NCBI RefSeq assembly: GCF_000935025.1
Contig: NZ_CP010836.1
Span: 4,216,001 to 4,280,000 of the forward strand
Length of the DNA: 64,000 nucleotides
Source: Sphingomonas hengshuiensis
GTDB taxonomy: Bacteria > Pseudomonadota > Alphaproteobacteria > Sphingomonadales > Sphingomonadaceae
Reading direction: 5' to 3'
Shown: positions 1 through 8,696 of the stretch, in pieces
Numbering within the stretch: the first letter of the stretch is position 1
How the letters are laid out: every line of letters starts with the position of its first letter
Program-made: the position numbers and the translations under genes
The notes under the pieces: generated by a model
Database searches by the model: none
Told to the model about the DNA's origin: nothing
What the model saw: the letters and a program-made list of their open reading frames with translations, nothing else

Positions 1-258
1 CATCAGCCGCCGCACCCGTCGTCGTCCGACATCATGGCCATTGCGGCGCAGATGCCGGACCATCTGGCGGCTGCCGTACCACGGCATGTCGAGGAACGCC
101 GCATCAATCACCCGCATCAGCGCCAGCGTCTCTTCGGTCTCCGGCACTGGCGCGTAATAGTAGCTCGACCGGCTGATCGACAGCAGGCGGCATTGCGCCG
201 CGATCGACAGGCAGTGGTGAGCAGGATCGATCCACTCCCGCCGCCGTGCCACGCTCAT
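1..258 (-). CDS. IS3-family transposase OrfB, N-terminal part only (continues beyond the window)
   Basis: Reading the minus strand from the ATG at 258-256 gives an open frame of 86 codons that continues past base 1. It contains the OrfB N-terminal region (CRLLSISRSSYYYAPVPE, then DAAFLDMPWYGSRQMVRHLR), which precedes the DDE integrase core in IS3 elements. The catalytic core is not in the window. The ATG overlaps the orfA stop (ATGA), so orfB is probably made both by coupling and by frameshifting. Confidence 0.85.
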   Translation of the reverse strand, partial: MSVARRREWIDPAHHCLSIAAQCRLLSISRSSYYYAPVPETEETLALMRVIDAAFLDMPWYGSRQMVRHLRRNGHDVGRRRVRRLM

Positions 259-533
259 CGACCGGAGGCCTTCGCTAAAAAATCCCGCTCCACCAGCAAC
301 TGCCCGATCTTCGCGTGCAGCTTGTCCACCTCGGCGTCGCTGGCTGCTCGGGCCGCATCACCCGCGCCGGAGAACGTCACCGACATCCCCTCGATAGCCT
401 GCCGCTTCCAGGCCGCGATCATCGTGTGGTGGACGCCATGTTTGGCCGCCAGTTCCGCAAGGTCGCCACGGATCGACTCCAGCGCAACCTTGGCCTTGAA
501 ATCTGCGCTGTAGCGCTTCCTCGTCGTCTTCAT
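255..533 (-). CDS. IS3-family transposase OrfA (helix-turn-helix subunit)
   Basis: This 92-residue protein is the small DNA-binding subunit of an IS3-family transposase. The N-terminal part (about residues 5-50: KRYSADFKAKVALE, then LAAKHGVHHTMIAAWKRQA) is the usual helix-turn-helix. The C-terminal part is a short leucine-rich coil (EVDKLHAKIGQLLVERDFL), expected for dimerisation. It normally acts as a regulator and as the N-terminal half of the OrfAB fusion transposase. The last codons hold a T-TTT-TTA slippery heptamer in frame, so part of the product should shift into orfB. Length is typical of the family. Confidence 0.9.
   Translation of the reverse strand: MKTTRKRYSADFKAKVALESIRGDLAELAAKHGVHHTMIAAWKRQAIEGMSVTFSGAGDAARAASDAEVDKLHAKIGQLLVERDFLAKASGR
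276..282 (-). promoter_or_regulatory. -1 programmed ribosomal frameshift site (T TTT TTA)
   Basis: On the minus strand bases 282-276 read TTTTTTA. The first T is the third base of the orfA codon GAT, followed by TTT and TTA, which is exactly the X XXY YYZ register. A slip of -1 here joins orfA to the orfB frame (...RDFL-SEGLRSMSVARRR...) and bypasses the orfA stop 21 bases later. IS3 elements usually make transposase this way. Confidence 0.75.
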
Positions 534-664
534 TCCCGTCCGTTCCTCACGTCGGGATTAGCTTAACGCCCTGCCCAGAAATCCGGGACCACCTCTGAGA
601 GGAAGTCACCGCCTCCGTCATGCGTGCGTTCGAGCATCTCGCGATCCGGGGATCGCGACGGGCT

Positions 665-2236
665 TCAACCCCTCTTTCGCCCTTGTTGCGGGGTCCGGAA
701 GAAAGATGGCGGGAAGCCGGCCTGCGGGCTGCCGGCGGCGTTGCGCAGCTCGTTGCGCTCGCCCGCGTCCGCGCTAAGCGGAATCTGCATGCCGTTGGTT
801 TCGTCCAGCAGCGCGAACAATTTGCCGCTCAGGCGTTCGGCCAGGTCTTCATGGCCGGGTCGCGCCAGCAGATTGTCGTTTTCGTGCGGATCGGCGACGA
901 TGTCATAGAGCTCGTCCAAATCCCAGATGCCGTGGAAATGCATATATTTGTAGCGGTCCTCACGCAGAGCGTGCACCGTCGGCGTCTGCGGGAAATTGCG
1001 TTCCCAATAATATTCGTAGAGCAGCTCGCTGCGCCACGGTGCCTTGGGATCCTGCGCCAGCGGCAGCATGTCGGATCCGGCCATATAGTCCGGCGCCTCG
1101 AGCCCCGCCGCAGCTAGCAGCGTCGGCGCGATGTCGATATTGGCGACCACGGACTCGATCGTGCTGCCCGGTTTGAACAGCGAGGGGCAGCGCACCAGCA
1201 ACGGCACGCGCATCGATTCCTCATAGGCGTTGCGCTTGTCGATCAGTCCGTGCTCGCCAAACAGGAAGCCATTGTCGCCCATATAGACGATCAGCGTGTC
1301 GTCGAGCTCACCGCGCTGTTCGAGCAAATCCAGGATCCGCGCCAACCCTTCGTCAACGGCGAGCAGCGTCTCCATGTAGCGCTTGTAATAGTCGGCGATG
1401 TCGAGCGTGCCGTGATAGGCATAATCCACGCCGTGCCAGCTGTTGCGCTGGTTCTCGACCCACATCGGGCGCCCCGGCACCCCGGGCTTCATGTTCTCGG
1501 GGTAGCGGAAGGTTTCGTTGTCGTAGCGCCCCTTGTGGCGCTCGGCCGGCAGGAACTCGGCATGCACAGCCTTGTGCGCCAGATGCATCATCCACGGCTT
1601 GTTGCGATCGCGCTTGCGGATCCAGTCGATCGCATAGTCGGTCAGCTCGTCGGTGATATAGCCCTTTTGCGGGACCTGCCGGCCGTTGACGTTGAGTCCG
1701 TTCGGGCTCGGCAGATAGGTACCCTGTCCCTTGAAACTCACCCAATGGTCGAAGCCGGGTTGCGGGGCATCGCCTTCGTTGCCCATATGCCATTTGCCGA
1801 TGAACGCCGTGTCGTACCCGGCGCGCTGCAGATACCTGGGATAGAAGATCAGCTCGGGCGGGAACGGATGGTTGTTGTCCACCACCTTGTGCTGATGCGC
1901 GTAGAGGCCGGTGAGGATCGAGGCGCGTGACGGCGAGCAGAGCGCCGTCGTCACAAACGCGTTGCGGAAATGCGTGCCCTCGCGCGCCAGCCGATCGAGG
2001 GTCGGCGTGTCGCCAAAGTCCTGGGCTTTCATGAACCCCATCGCGTCGTAGCGATGATCGTCGGTAAGGACGAACAGGATGTTCTTCGGCTTCACGCCCG
2101 GCTTGCGCTTGAGCCGCAGGTCCTGCTTCCCAGGCTGCCCCTGCGCGACCTGCGCACCGGCCGCCCAGGAATAGAGCCCGAACGCGCCGCCGCTGCCTGC
2201 GAGCAGCACGCCGCGCCGATCAAGTTTGTCGACCAT
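665..2236 (-). CDS. Tat-exported sulfatase (arylsulfatase A-like, formylglycine-dependent)
   Basis: This 523-residue sulfatase should hydrolyse a sulfate ester in the periplasm; the substrate cannot be read from sequence. The N-terminus (MVDKLDRRGVLLAGSGGAFG) is a twin-arginine type export signal. The N-terminal metal ligands are in FVLTDDHRYD (Asp59, Asp60). The formylglycine signature C-S-P-S-R has its Cys at residue 100, as in the Cys-type S1 family. The C-terminal metal-site motif MGDNG is followed by GEHGLIDKRN. I start at 2236 because AAGGGAG lies just upstream; a longer frame from 2335 lacks a signal. It lies 52 bases downstream of a TonB receptor in the same orientation, suggesting uptake and desulfation of one substrate. 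A formylglycine-generating enzyme must be encoded elsewhere. Confidence 0.92.
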   Translation of the reverse strand: MVDKLDRRGVLLAGSGGAFGLYSWAAGAQVAQGQPGKQDLRLKRKPGVKPKNILFVLTDDHRYDAMGFMKAQDFGDTPTLDRLAREGTHFRNAFVTTALCSPSRASILTGLYAHQHKVVDNNHPFPPELIFYPRYLQRAGYDTAFIGKWHMGNEGDAPQPGFDHWVSFKGQGTYLPSPNGLNVNGRQVPQKGYITDELTDYAIDWIRKRDRNKPWMMHLAHKAVHAEFLPAERHKGRYDNETFRYPENMKPGVPGRPMWVENQRNSWHGVDYAYHGTLDIADYYKRYMETLLAVDEGLARILDLLEQRGELDDTLIVYMGDNGFLFGEHGLIDKRNAYEESMRVPLLVRCPSLFKPGSTIESVVANIDIAPTLLAAAGLEAPDYMAGSDMLPLAQDPKAPWRSELLYEYYWERNFPQTPTVHALREDRYKYMHFHGIWDLDELYDIVADPHENDNLLARPGHEDLAERLSGKLFALLDETNGMQIPLSADAGERNELRNAAGSPQAGFPPSFFRTPQQGRKRG

Positions 2237-2288
2237 GTCATTCTCCCTTGCGATCGGCCGGCACCTGGCCGGCGCGATCCTGAATTTG

Positions 2289-5063
2289 TCAGAAGTTGAG
2301 GCGGATACCGCCGAACACGCGGCGCCCGGCATCAAGATAATTCGCGGGAAGCCCCGTGGTGTATTCCACGATCTCGTCGCGATCGAGCAGGTTCACGGCC
2401 TCCAGCACCACCGAGGCATTGGGCGTGACCTTGAGGCTGATGCTCGCATCGAGCGTGCCGAAGGCGCGGTTCACCCGCCCCTGGGCGGGCGCGGCAGCTG
2501 CGGAGGCCAGATAACTGCTCCGCCAGGAATAGGAGACGCGCGCGCCGACCGGCCCTTTCTCGTAATAGCCTATCAGATTGTAATTGTGCTTCGATGCCGC
2601 GGTCAGCTGGTTGGGATCGCTATTGTCGATGTAGGTGTAGTTGACGATTGCCCCCAAGCCGTCGAGCGGGGCCGGCAGCCAGGTGAAGGCCTGCTGGAAA
2701 TAGAGCTCGACACCCTTGAGATCGACGCCCGCGCCGTTGACCAGTTGGCTTACCGTGAAGTCGGTCTGGATCGTCGTCGTGCCGGTCGTCCGGATATAGG
2801 AAACGGGCAGCGAGATGATGCTGGTCTCACGACGTATCAGGCTCTCGAGGTTCTTGTAGAAAAGCGATGCCCCGACCAGCGAGTCACGTCCGAAATAGTA
2901 TTCGACCGTCGCGTCAAGATTGTTCGAGCGAAAGGGATCTAGATACGGGTTGTTGCGCGTTACCGTCAGGGCGTTTCCGTTGGCGGTTGTGGTCGGCGAG
3001 ATGTCCCCCAGATTGGGGCGCGAGATCGTCCGCGACGCCGAGAAGCGCAGTTGCAGTTTGTCGGTGGCCTCGAACTTGAGATTGAGGCTCGGCAGCCAGT
3101 CCCAATAGCTCCGTTCCGCCCGAAGCGGCGCGGCGGCAGGCACACGGGTGGTCATGCCAGTCTCGACGGCCACGGTGATGCCGTTGAGATCCGGCGCGAC
3201 GCCCACCGTTGTCTGGTTGGTACGCACTCCCCGCAATCCCAGATTGCCGGTGAACTTGCCGAAAGCGAAGTCGCCACGCGCATAGAAGGCCAGAATCTTC
3301 TCCTTGACGTCGAGGATACCGGTAGCGTCGTTGGTATAGGTGCCCGCCGCGATCAGCTGGGCCTTGGTGAACCGGGATGCGAACGACTTGGCGTCCGAAC
3401 CGAGCCAGTTGCTCGGGAAGGACGCGCTGCCGCCATAGCTGCCGAGGAACGATCCCGAACCCGGACGGATCGGGATCATGAAGGGGGCAGCGCTGAACGA
3501 GCCCACGATAGGCCCCGCCGGTAGCCCACCATAGAGCTGGGCGACGCCGGCGGCGGCAATCGTCAGAGTCTTGTTGTCGGAATAGAGCGCGCGATCGGTG
3601 TATTTCACACCCGCCCTCAGCGCCGTGAGCCCACGATCTCCAAAGGCGCGCCGGACGTCGAGCTTGATGTCTCGCAGGCGGTCGGTGGTGATGCGATCGA
3701 GTTCGCCGTTCAGGCTGAGCAGGCGGAAATTGTTCGCATCGAGCTTCCGATCGGCAAAGCCATCGAGATAGGTGATGCTCGGAATGGAATCGCCGGGATT
3801 GGCGACAACCCGGACAGTCCCGTTGATGCTGTCGGCGATGTTGAGCGTATCGCGGGTCTGGCGCGAGCCCTGTTCAGACCCTTCCAAGACCACGGTCCAC
3901 CCACCGCTCTCGAACTTCGCACCGCCGATGACGGAGCGGATATAGCCGCTGCGATCCTGATAGCGCCCCCCATCGCGCAGATCGATCCCACTGACGGTGA
4001 AGTCGGTCGCCGTCTCGACCCCGTCCAGCACCTGGGTATGCGACGCCACGGCCCCGCTCGATCCGGCGAAATTCTGCCAGTTCTCCTGCCGCACCGCTTC
4101 GACATCTACATGTGTGTAGAAGCCGTCGACATAGAGTTCGAGCTTGTCGCTTGGACGGAACTGCACCGATGCGATGCCGCTGAGCCGACGGTTATTCTCG
4201 GTGAACATGTCGTGGATGATGAGACCGGGGATCCGGACGAGCTTGTTAGGCTCGATCACGCCGTTGCCGTTGAGGTCGTCGGCACCACCGCCCAGCGGTA
4301 CGCCCTGTGCCTCGGTCACGGTGTTCCAGCCGGTTTCCACCTGCTGGGTTTGCGGGCGCCGCTGGGAATAGGAGGCGCCCAGGGTCACCCCCAATCGGCC
4401 GTCGAGGAAAGTATCCGCGTAGAGGCCCGAGATGCGCGGCGACGCCTTGCCGGAATTGCTCTCATATTCCGCTTGTGCCGACACGGCGAGCACGCGCTTG
4501 CCGATGTCGAGCGCGCGCGGCGTCCGCACGTTCACGGTGCCCGCCAGGCCACCGTCCTCGAGATCGGCGGTCGGCGACTTATAGACCTCCAGGGTCCGCA
4601 CGAACTCGGGTGCCAGCGCCGAGAAATCGAACGAACGCGAGACGCCCGCGAACAGGTCGTTGAGCGCGTTGGGGACGGCACGACCATTCAGCGTGACCAG
4701 CGTGAAGGTGTCCGGAAGCCCGCGGATGTTGACGCTGCGCCCCTCACCGCGCGTGCGGTTGATCTGTACGCCGGTGATGCGCTGCACCGACTCGGCGACG
4801 TTCACATCCGGGAAGCGGCCAATGTCCTCCGCACTGATCACATCGACGATACTGTCGGCATTGCGCTTGATCCGCACCGCCTGCTCGATACCGCCACGGA
4901 TGCCGATCACAACGATATCAGGCCCGGTCGTACCGTCGGCCTCCAACTGTCCCACCACCGGTTCTCCCGCCCCCTGCTGCGCTGTCTGGGCGATGGAGAC
5001 CCCAGGCACGCCAACCAACATCGATGCCGCAGCACCGGCGACCCACTTTCTATTCGCGCTCAT
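2289..5063 (-). CDS. TonB-dependent receptor (outer membrane), first gene of a sulfatase operon
   Basis: This 924-residue outer-membrane receptor has a signal peptide ending near VSIAQ (about residue 26) and a plug domain with the usual run of motifs (DVISAEDIGRFPDVNVAESV, then ITGVQINRTRGEGRSVNIRG). A beta-barrel follows and the protein ends in an aromatic residue (GGIRLNF), as outer-membrane barrels require. The style matches receptors used by sphingomonads and Caulobacter for glycans and other large nutrients. GGGGAG stands 5 bases before the ATG. The next gene is a sulfatase in the same direction, so a sulfated glycan or sulfated ester is the most likely ligand. No SusD-type partner is present. 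Confidence 0.9.
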   Translation of the reverse strand: MSANRKWVAGAAASMLVGVPGVSIAQTAQQGAGEPVVGQLEADGTTGPDIVVIGIRGGIEQAVRIKRNADSIVDVISAEDIGRFPDVNVAESVQRITGVQINRTRGEGRSVNIRGLPDTFTLVTLNGRAVPNALNDLFAGVSRSFDFSALAPEFVRTLEVYKSPTADLEDGGLAGTVNVRTPRALDIGKRVLAVSAQAEYESNSGKASPRISGLYADTFLDGRLGVTLGASYSQRRPQTQQVETGWNTVTEAQGVPLGGGADDLNGNGVIEPNKLVRIPGLIIHDMFTENNRRLSGIASVQFRPSDKLELYVDGFYTHVDVEAVRQENWQNFAGSSGAVASHTQVLDGVETATDFTVSGIDLRDGGRYQDRSGYIRSVIGGAKFESGGWTVVLEGSEQGSRQTRDTLNIADSINGTVRVVANPGDSIPSITYLDGFADRKLDANNFRLLSLNGELDRITTDRLRDIKLDVRRAFGDRGLTALRAGVKYTDRALYSDNKTLTIAAAGVAQLYGGLPAGPIVGSFSAAPFMIPIRPGSGSFLGSYGGSASFPSNWLGSDAKSFASRFTKAQLIAAGTYTNDATGILDVKEKILAFYARGDFAFGKFTGNLGLRGVRTNQTTVGVAPDLNGITVAVETGMTTRVPAAAPLRAERSYWDWLPSLNLKFEATDKLQLRFSASRTISRPNLGDISPTTTANGNALTVTRNNPYLDPFRSNNLDATVEYYFGRDSLVGASLFYKNLESLIRRETSIISLPVSYIRTTGTTTIQTDFTVSQLVNGAGVDLKGVELYFQQAFTWLPAPLDGLGAIVNYTYIDNSDPNQLTAASKHNYNLIGYYEKGPVGARVSYSWRSSYLASAAAAPAQGRVNRAFGTLDASISLKVTPNASVVLEAVNLLDRDEIVEYTTGLPANYLDAGRRVFGGIRLNF

Positions 5064-5106
5064 TCTTGCTCCCCGAGCGTTGCCATTACCCTATTATTTC
5101 TATCGG

Positions 5107-5755
5107 AATGATGGGATTAGCGAACAAGCTTTCCTTGCCAGCTCGACAAAGGAGGTTGCCAGGATCAGTGCGCAGGCACCGGGAGATCGCCCGCTATAGC
5201 CCCAGACCGTGAATTTCGGCTGTCGGCGCGAAACAGTTCCGGCATCGCCATGATGCTGGGAAGCTTAGGGCAATCGCGCCGCAGAATTGCCACTCTGACC
5301 TCCATCCTGGCCTGGATAGCAACGGGATGCGAGCGGAGCTCTGCTCGGCAACGGCGGCTTTCGAGATCGAGCCTTTGAGTTTGAAATGACCGAACTGAGG
5401 GCGCAAAGCCGACCTCATCCGGCTGCGCTCGCGATCGTCACCGCCCATGGCGGCCGAGACCTTCCAGGGCTCGGTGCCGCGGAGCGGCATAGAGCGCGGT
5501 CGCGCCGAAGGCGCGAAGCGCCCAGATCGAGGCGACTTCCACATCGACCAAAAGGTTGGCTTCGGGACGCAATTGCCCAGCTGCGCGGACATGACGAGAG
5601 CCCGTAACCCCCATCAGTCCGCCGTAGGGCTGCGACTATCGCCATCGGCGCCGCTCGCCCAGCCACCGATGCGACTTCGGGCTGGCCGCAGCCACCAGAC
5701 CGCCCGCGCGCCTTTGCTGCTTACGATCCGGGCCGGAACCGGATAGCAACGCATC
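5107..5755. other. Intergenic stretch without a recognisable gene
   Basis: About 650 bases separate the TonB receptor start from the small genes at 5756. Several overlapping open frames of 60-130 codons exist on both strands, but they are arginine- and serine-rich, antisense to each other and match no family I recognise. Part of this stretch must hold the promoter of the receptor-sulfatase operon; I could not pick a convincing -35/-10 pair. Confidence 0.4.
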
Positions 5756-5953
5756 ATGGTCGACGAACGTGAGCTCTGGGCATGCGCGAACCAGGTGATC
5801 CGGCAACATGGTGCCGAGGCCTCGTCGTTTGCGAAAAAGCGTGCCGAGGAACTACTCCGCATCGGCGATCAGAAGGGAAACGCAGTCTTCCTGGCGATAG
5901 CAACGCGTGTCGACCAGCTTGAATGCCTGGTTGCTCCCGGCACGCCGCACTGA
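5756..5953 (+). CDS. Short conserved protein of sphingomonad type (possibly DUF6961)
   Basis: A 65-residue protein beginning MVDERELWACANQVIRQHG and rich in alanine and charged residues, with a central KKRAEELLRIGDQKGNAVFLAIA that looks helical. Short proteins of this style (an N-terminal tryptophan, then a HG and an AEE-L-GD pattern) are common in sphingomonads and I believe they are grouped as DUF6961; that assignment is from memory. No function is known to me. It lies nine bases upstream of another small gene in the same direction, so the two may be cotranscribed. Confidence 0.55.
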   Translation: MVDERELWACANQVIRQHGAEASSFAKKRAEELLRIGDQKGNAVFLAIATRVDQLECLVAPGTPH

Positions 5954-5962
5954 GCACACATC

Positions 5963-6163
5963 ATGCCGATGGGAACGAGGCACCGCGTCACCCGAATTCT
6001 GAAGGACTCCCGCCGGGGCCTGATCCTCGAGATCGCCGATGGCGATGTCTATGCGCTCGACTGCGAGCGGGATGCGCGAAAGCATCTGGGCCAGAAGGTC
6101 ACGGTGGAGGGCATCCGGTCCGGTTTCGATCGGATCGATGTCGAGTGGATCGGAGCCGCCTAG
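5963..6163 (+). CDS. Short conserved protein, DUF5818-like
   Basis: A 66-residue protein that reads as a compact beta-barrel: an initial strand (RHRVTRILKD), a second (GLILEIADGDVYALD), then a helix with a strand (ARKHLGQKVTVEGIRSGFDRIDVEWI). The closing pattern G-x-x-V-T-V-E-G-x-R-S-G-F-D-x-I-D-V is what I associate with the short sphingomonad family DUF5818. It probably binds something small or a nucleic acid, but no catalytic residues stand out. It follows the previous small gene by nine bases. Confidence 0.6.
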   Translation: MPMGTRHRVTRILKDSRRGLILEIADGDVYALDCERDARKHLGQKVTVEGIRSGFDRIDVEWIGAA

Positions 6164-6353
6164 CGGATCTCACCCGGCCGCTCCGGCACAAGACAGGTTC
6201 TTCGATTTCATCGCATGCCGACGCTGCATGGAACCGAGCGCGGCAAGGCTAGGTCCAGACGGCGCCCGCGAGCCTGCGGGGCGTCACCGCGCATATTCCC
6301 GCTCAGTCGCCTGGAGTATGCCAGCGGGCACGCCCTCGCGTCGTAGTGCTCGG

Positions 6354-7664
6354 TTACTGTGCTATCCGGACATCGATCATGCCCGATGCATCGCCGCGGA
6401 CGATCACGGTGCCGTCCCACCCGGTCGCGTAGACTGCATGATCCATCGCGAACGGCAGGAAGGTCTTCACGGCCTTGGCGACCTGCACGGACTTGGTGGC
6501 ACGCCTCCCGCTAACCGCGCTGTAGAGCAGGTCGGTCGTCACCTTGCGAGGATGGCCATAAGCCCAGGCCGTCCATTTCTCCTGCGTCGTCCAAGGTCCC
6601 ATCGACATAACGGCGACCTGCGGTGAAACCGCCGCGAGGAACGGGGCGGTGGTGCCGTTGACCGCACCATGGTGGCTGACTTCAAGCACATCGGCGTCGA
6701 GCATGGCAGTGCCCGAATAGCGCGCGATAAGATCAGTGATGGCAGCGTTCTCGATGTCGCCGGGAAACAGGAATGCGGTCTCGCCATAATCGACGCGGAT
6801 CACGAGGCTGTGATTATTGCCATTGTCCATGTCGTCATCCCCCCAGTCTGCGGGACGATATTCGGTACCATCGGGCAACTCACGGCCGCCTGCCAGAATG
6901 CGGACTTTTGGATCGGTGCCCGCGCATGCCAGCGGGTCGATCACGCCGTCGGTAAGCCCCACCCTGCCCGCGGCCTCGACCTCGCCTTCGGAAACGGGCC
7001 TGAGCGCGATTTGCGGCGCAGTCTGCTGTGCGTGGTTCAACATCCACCTGGCGTTGGAGCGGCCAGACCCTCGCGCGACGCCATTATAGACATAGGCGCC
7101 CACCTTGAATCGCGTCGCGACCTTGTCGAGGCTGGCATTGTGGTCGATGTGCGTGTGCGTGACATACACAGCCGCAAGGCGACCATCGAGATCGGTGCGG
7201 CGGGCAAAGAAAGCGTCGAGATAGTCGAGCAGACGAGCCTCGGCATCCGCGCCGCGGCCACCGGCATCGATCAGGATCGCGCCGCAGGGAAATTCCAGCA
7301 ATGCCGAATTGCCCTGGTCGACATCGATGAAATGCGCGACCACCGCGCCTGCCGGAGCCACGAGCCCGTCGGCGCCGCTCGGTGGAATGCGACGGACATA
7401 GCTTTGGTAGATCCAGCCTTCCCGACCGTCCTCCAGGCGGACATGATAATAGCCCGCACGGCGGACCCCGCCATCCAACAGCGTGAGTTGAGCGCCGATC
7501 TTGGGATAGTCGATCTTCGCGCTTTCGCGGGCAGGCGCGGCGCGCACCGTGACATGCCGGAGGACGACGACCTCCTGGGCACTGGCAGCAACCGGCAAGA
7601 GCGACGCGAACAGCATCGCGCTCACAATAAGCAGGCCTCGAATGGGAAGCAGGATAGCGCGCAT
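6354..7664 (-). CDS. Secreted SH3-domain metallo-beta-lactamase-fold hydrolase (ComEC C-terminal type)
   Basis: A 436-residue exported protein. Residues 1-30 form a signal peptide (MRAILLPIRGLLIVSAMLFA, cleavage near ASAQ). Residues 31-93 are a bacterial SH3 domain (LRHVTVRAAP, then GYYHVRLEDGREGWIYQSYV). The rest is a metallo-beta-lactamase fold of the ComEC/Rec2 kind: HFIDVDQGNSALLEF, the metal motif THTHIDH (His170, His172, Asp174, His175), LFPGDIE, and VSHHGAVNGT. In ComEC this domain is a nuclease that degrades one DNA strand; here it is a free-standing exported protein. SH3 domains of this kind often bind cell wall. I chose Met at 7664 because it begins the signal peptide; a frame from 7754 adds 30 unlikely residues. 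Substrate is unknown. Confidence 0.85.
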   Translation of the reverse strand: MRAILLPIRGLLIVSAMLFASLLPVAASAQEVVVLRHVTVRAAPARESAKIDYPKIGAQLTLLDGGVRRAGYYHVRLEDGREGWIYQSYVRRIPPSGADGLVAPAGAVVAHFIDVDQGNSALLEFPCGAILIDAGGRGADAEARLLDYLDAFFARRTDLDGRLAAVYVTHTHIDHNASLDKVATRFKVGAYVYNGVARGSGRSNARWMLNHAQQTAPQIALRPVSEGEVEAAGRVGLTDGVIDPLACAGTDPKVRILAGGRELPDGTEYRPADWGDDDMDNGNNHSLVIRVDYGETAFLFPGDIENAAITDLIARYSGTAMLDADVLEVSHHGAVNGTTAPFLAAVSPQVAVMSMGPWTTQEKWTAWAYGHPRKVTTDLLYSAVSGRRATKSVQVAKAVKTFLPFAMDHAVYATGWDGTVIVRGDASGMIDVRIAQ

Positions 7665-8087
7665 GAGGGGTTCCCAGGTCGATACGCGGCACTCTTGGAG
7701 AAGCATCCGCCGATCGGTTCCCCTCGTCAATCGCGGGTCGCCCGACCACACCATTTCGGTTTGAATTGTCCGCGTGCCGTGACTTCCAGCCCGCTCCGGC
7801 GACCGTCAATAGTCGATTTCCGCACGTCCTGATGCGCTGCACGGTTCCGGTACTCGCGCGCGCCAGCGTCAAGCGAAATTGCGCTGGCAAAAGTATCGGT
7901 GACCATACGCCCTGTTCGTAGGAGATCGGGGGGAACATTTACGGCTCAGATGCGGCTCGATGGCGCCTTGGTGGTTGATCCGAATCGCCGCCAGCAAGCG
8001 GTGCCTCTCTGCCTGCCAATCTCTTGGCCTCTCCGATACAAAAGCTTGGTCATTGCATGTAAACACCGAGGACTTATATCATGCCGC
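7665..8087. other. Intergenic region between divergent genes
   Basis: This 420-base gap between the metallo-hydrolase start and abiEi holds both promoters. The last 40 bases contain a possible abiE promoter (see 8053-8080). No gene or RNA was recognised. Confidence 0.4.
8053..8080 (+). promoter_or_regulatory. Possible abiE promoter close to the start codon
   Basis: TTGCAT at 8053-8058 and TATATC at 8075-8080 are spaced by 16 bases and end seven bases before the ATG of abiEi at 8088. If used, the transcript would be nearly leaderless. There is no Shine-Dalgarno at proper spacing for 8088; the nearest purine run (GAGGA, from 8068) is too far. Prediction by eye only. Confidence 0.3.
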
Positions 8088-8696
8088 ATGGAACCGACGA
8101 CTCATCGACAACGGGCCCTGGAGGTCGTTCGGCACCGCGGCATAGCGCGGGGACGCGATTTCGATGCGGCCGGCATCACGCGGGCGACCCTGCAAAGGCT
8201 GCGTGACGAAGGCGTCCTCCAGCAGGTCGGCCGCGGACTCTACAAGCTGGCCGATGCTGAGGTCGACAGCGCGACGAGCCTGGCCGAGGCCGTCCGCATC
8301 CAGCCACGCGGCGTCATCTGCCTGCTGTCGGCGCTGCAGTTCCACGAACTGACCACGCAGACGCCCCATGCCGTGTGGATGATGCTCGGCCAAAAGGACT
8401 GGGCACCGGTCAATCCGTCCGTGGCGCTGAAGATTGTTCGCGCGAGCGGCGAAGCGCTGACAGCGGGCGTCGAGACACACGTCATCGACGGCGTTCCCGT
8501 GCCCATCACCGTACCGGCCAAGACCGTCGCCGACTGCTTCAAGCACCGCAACAAGATCGGTATCGACGTGGCGGTCGAGGCCCTGCGCGATTTCATGAAA
8601 TCCCGACCCCGTCCGGACCTCAATGCGATCTACCGTTACGCCCAGCTCGATCGGGTCCAATCGGTGATCCGGCCCTACCTAGAAGCCATGACATGA
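8088..8696 (+). CDS. abiEi: AbiEi antitoxin / transcriptional autorepressor of a type IV toxin-antitoxin system
   Basis: A 202-residue AbiEi-family protein. Residues 5-65 form the winged helix-turn-helix (RQRALEVVRHRGIARGRDF, then LQRLRDEGVLQQVGRGLYKLAD). The remainder is the antitoxin domain, with the usual VICLLSALQFHELTTQ, the phrase GVPVPITVPAKTVADCFKHR and the IGIDVAVEAL helix. Family members repress their own operon through inverted repeats and counteract the partner toxin without direct contact. The start at 8088 fits the domain boundary; an upstream in-frame Met at 7899 would add 63 residues of non-domain sequence. The stop overlaps the abiEii start by ATGA. Confidence 0.9.
   Translation: MEPTTHRQRALEVVRHRGIARGRDFDAAGITRATLQRLRDEGVLQQVGRGLYKLADAEVDSATSLAEAVRIQPRGVICLLSALQFHELTTQTPHAVWMMLGQKDWAPVNPSVALKIVRASGEALTAGVETHVIDGVPVPITVPAKTVADCFKHRNKIGIDVAVEALRDFMKSRPRPDLNAIYRYAQLDRVQSVIRPYLEAMT

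Larger units (their letters stand above)
1..592 (-). mobile_element. IS3-family insertion sequence, partial (one end plus orfA and the start of orfB)
   Basis: Two overlapping transposase frames on the minus strand run off the left edge of the window. orfA (533-255) and orfB (258-1) overlap by ATGA, the arrangement usual in the IS3 family. The upstream terminus is probably near 592, where the minus strand reads TGGTCCCGGATTTCTGGG before orfA. The exact end cannot be fixed because the other terminus is outside the window. Confidence 0.85.

Noticed and set aside
4038..5111. A 357-codon plus-strand frame over the first TonB receptor
   Set aside because: Antisense to a receptor with clear plug motifs; no recognisable domain.
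5194..5592. A 132-codon minus-strand frame upstream of the small conserved genes
   Set aside because: Serine/arginine-rich with competing frames on both strands; no family signal.
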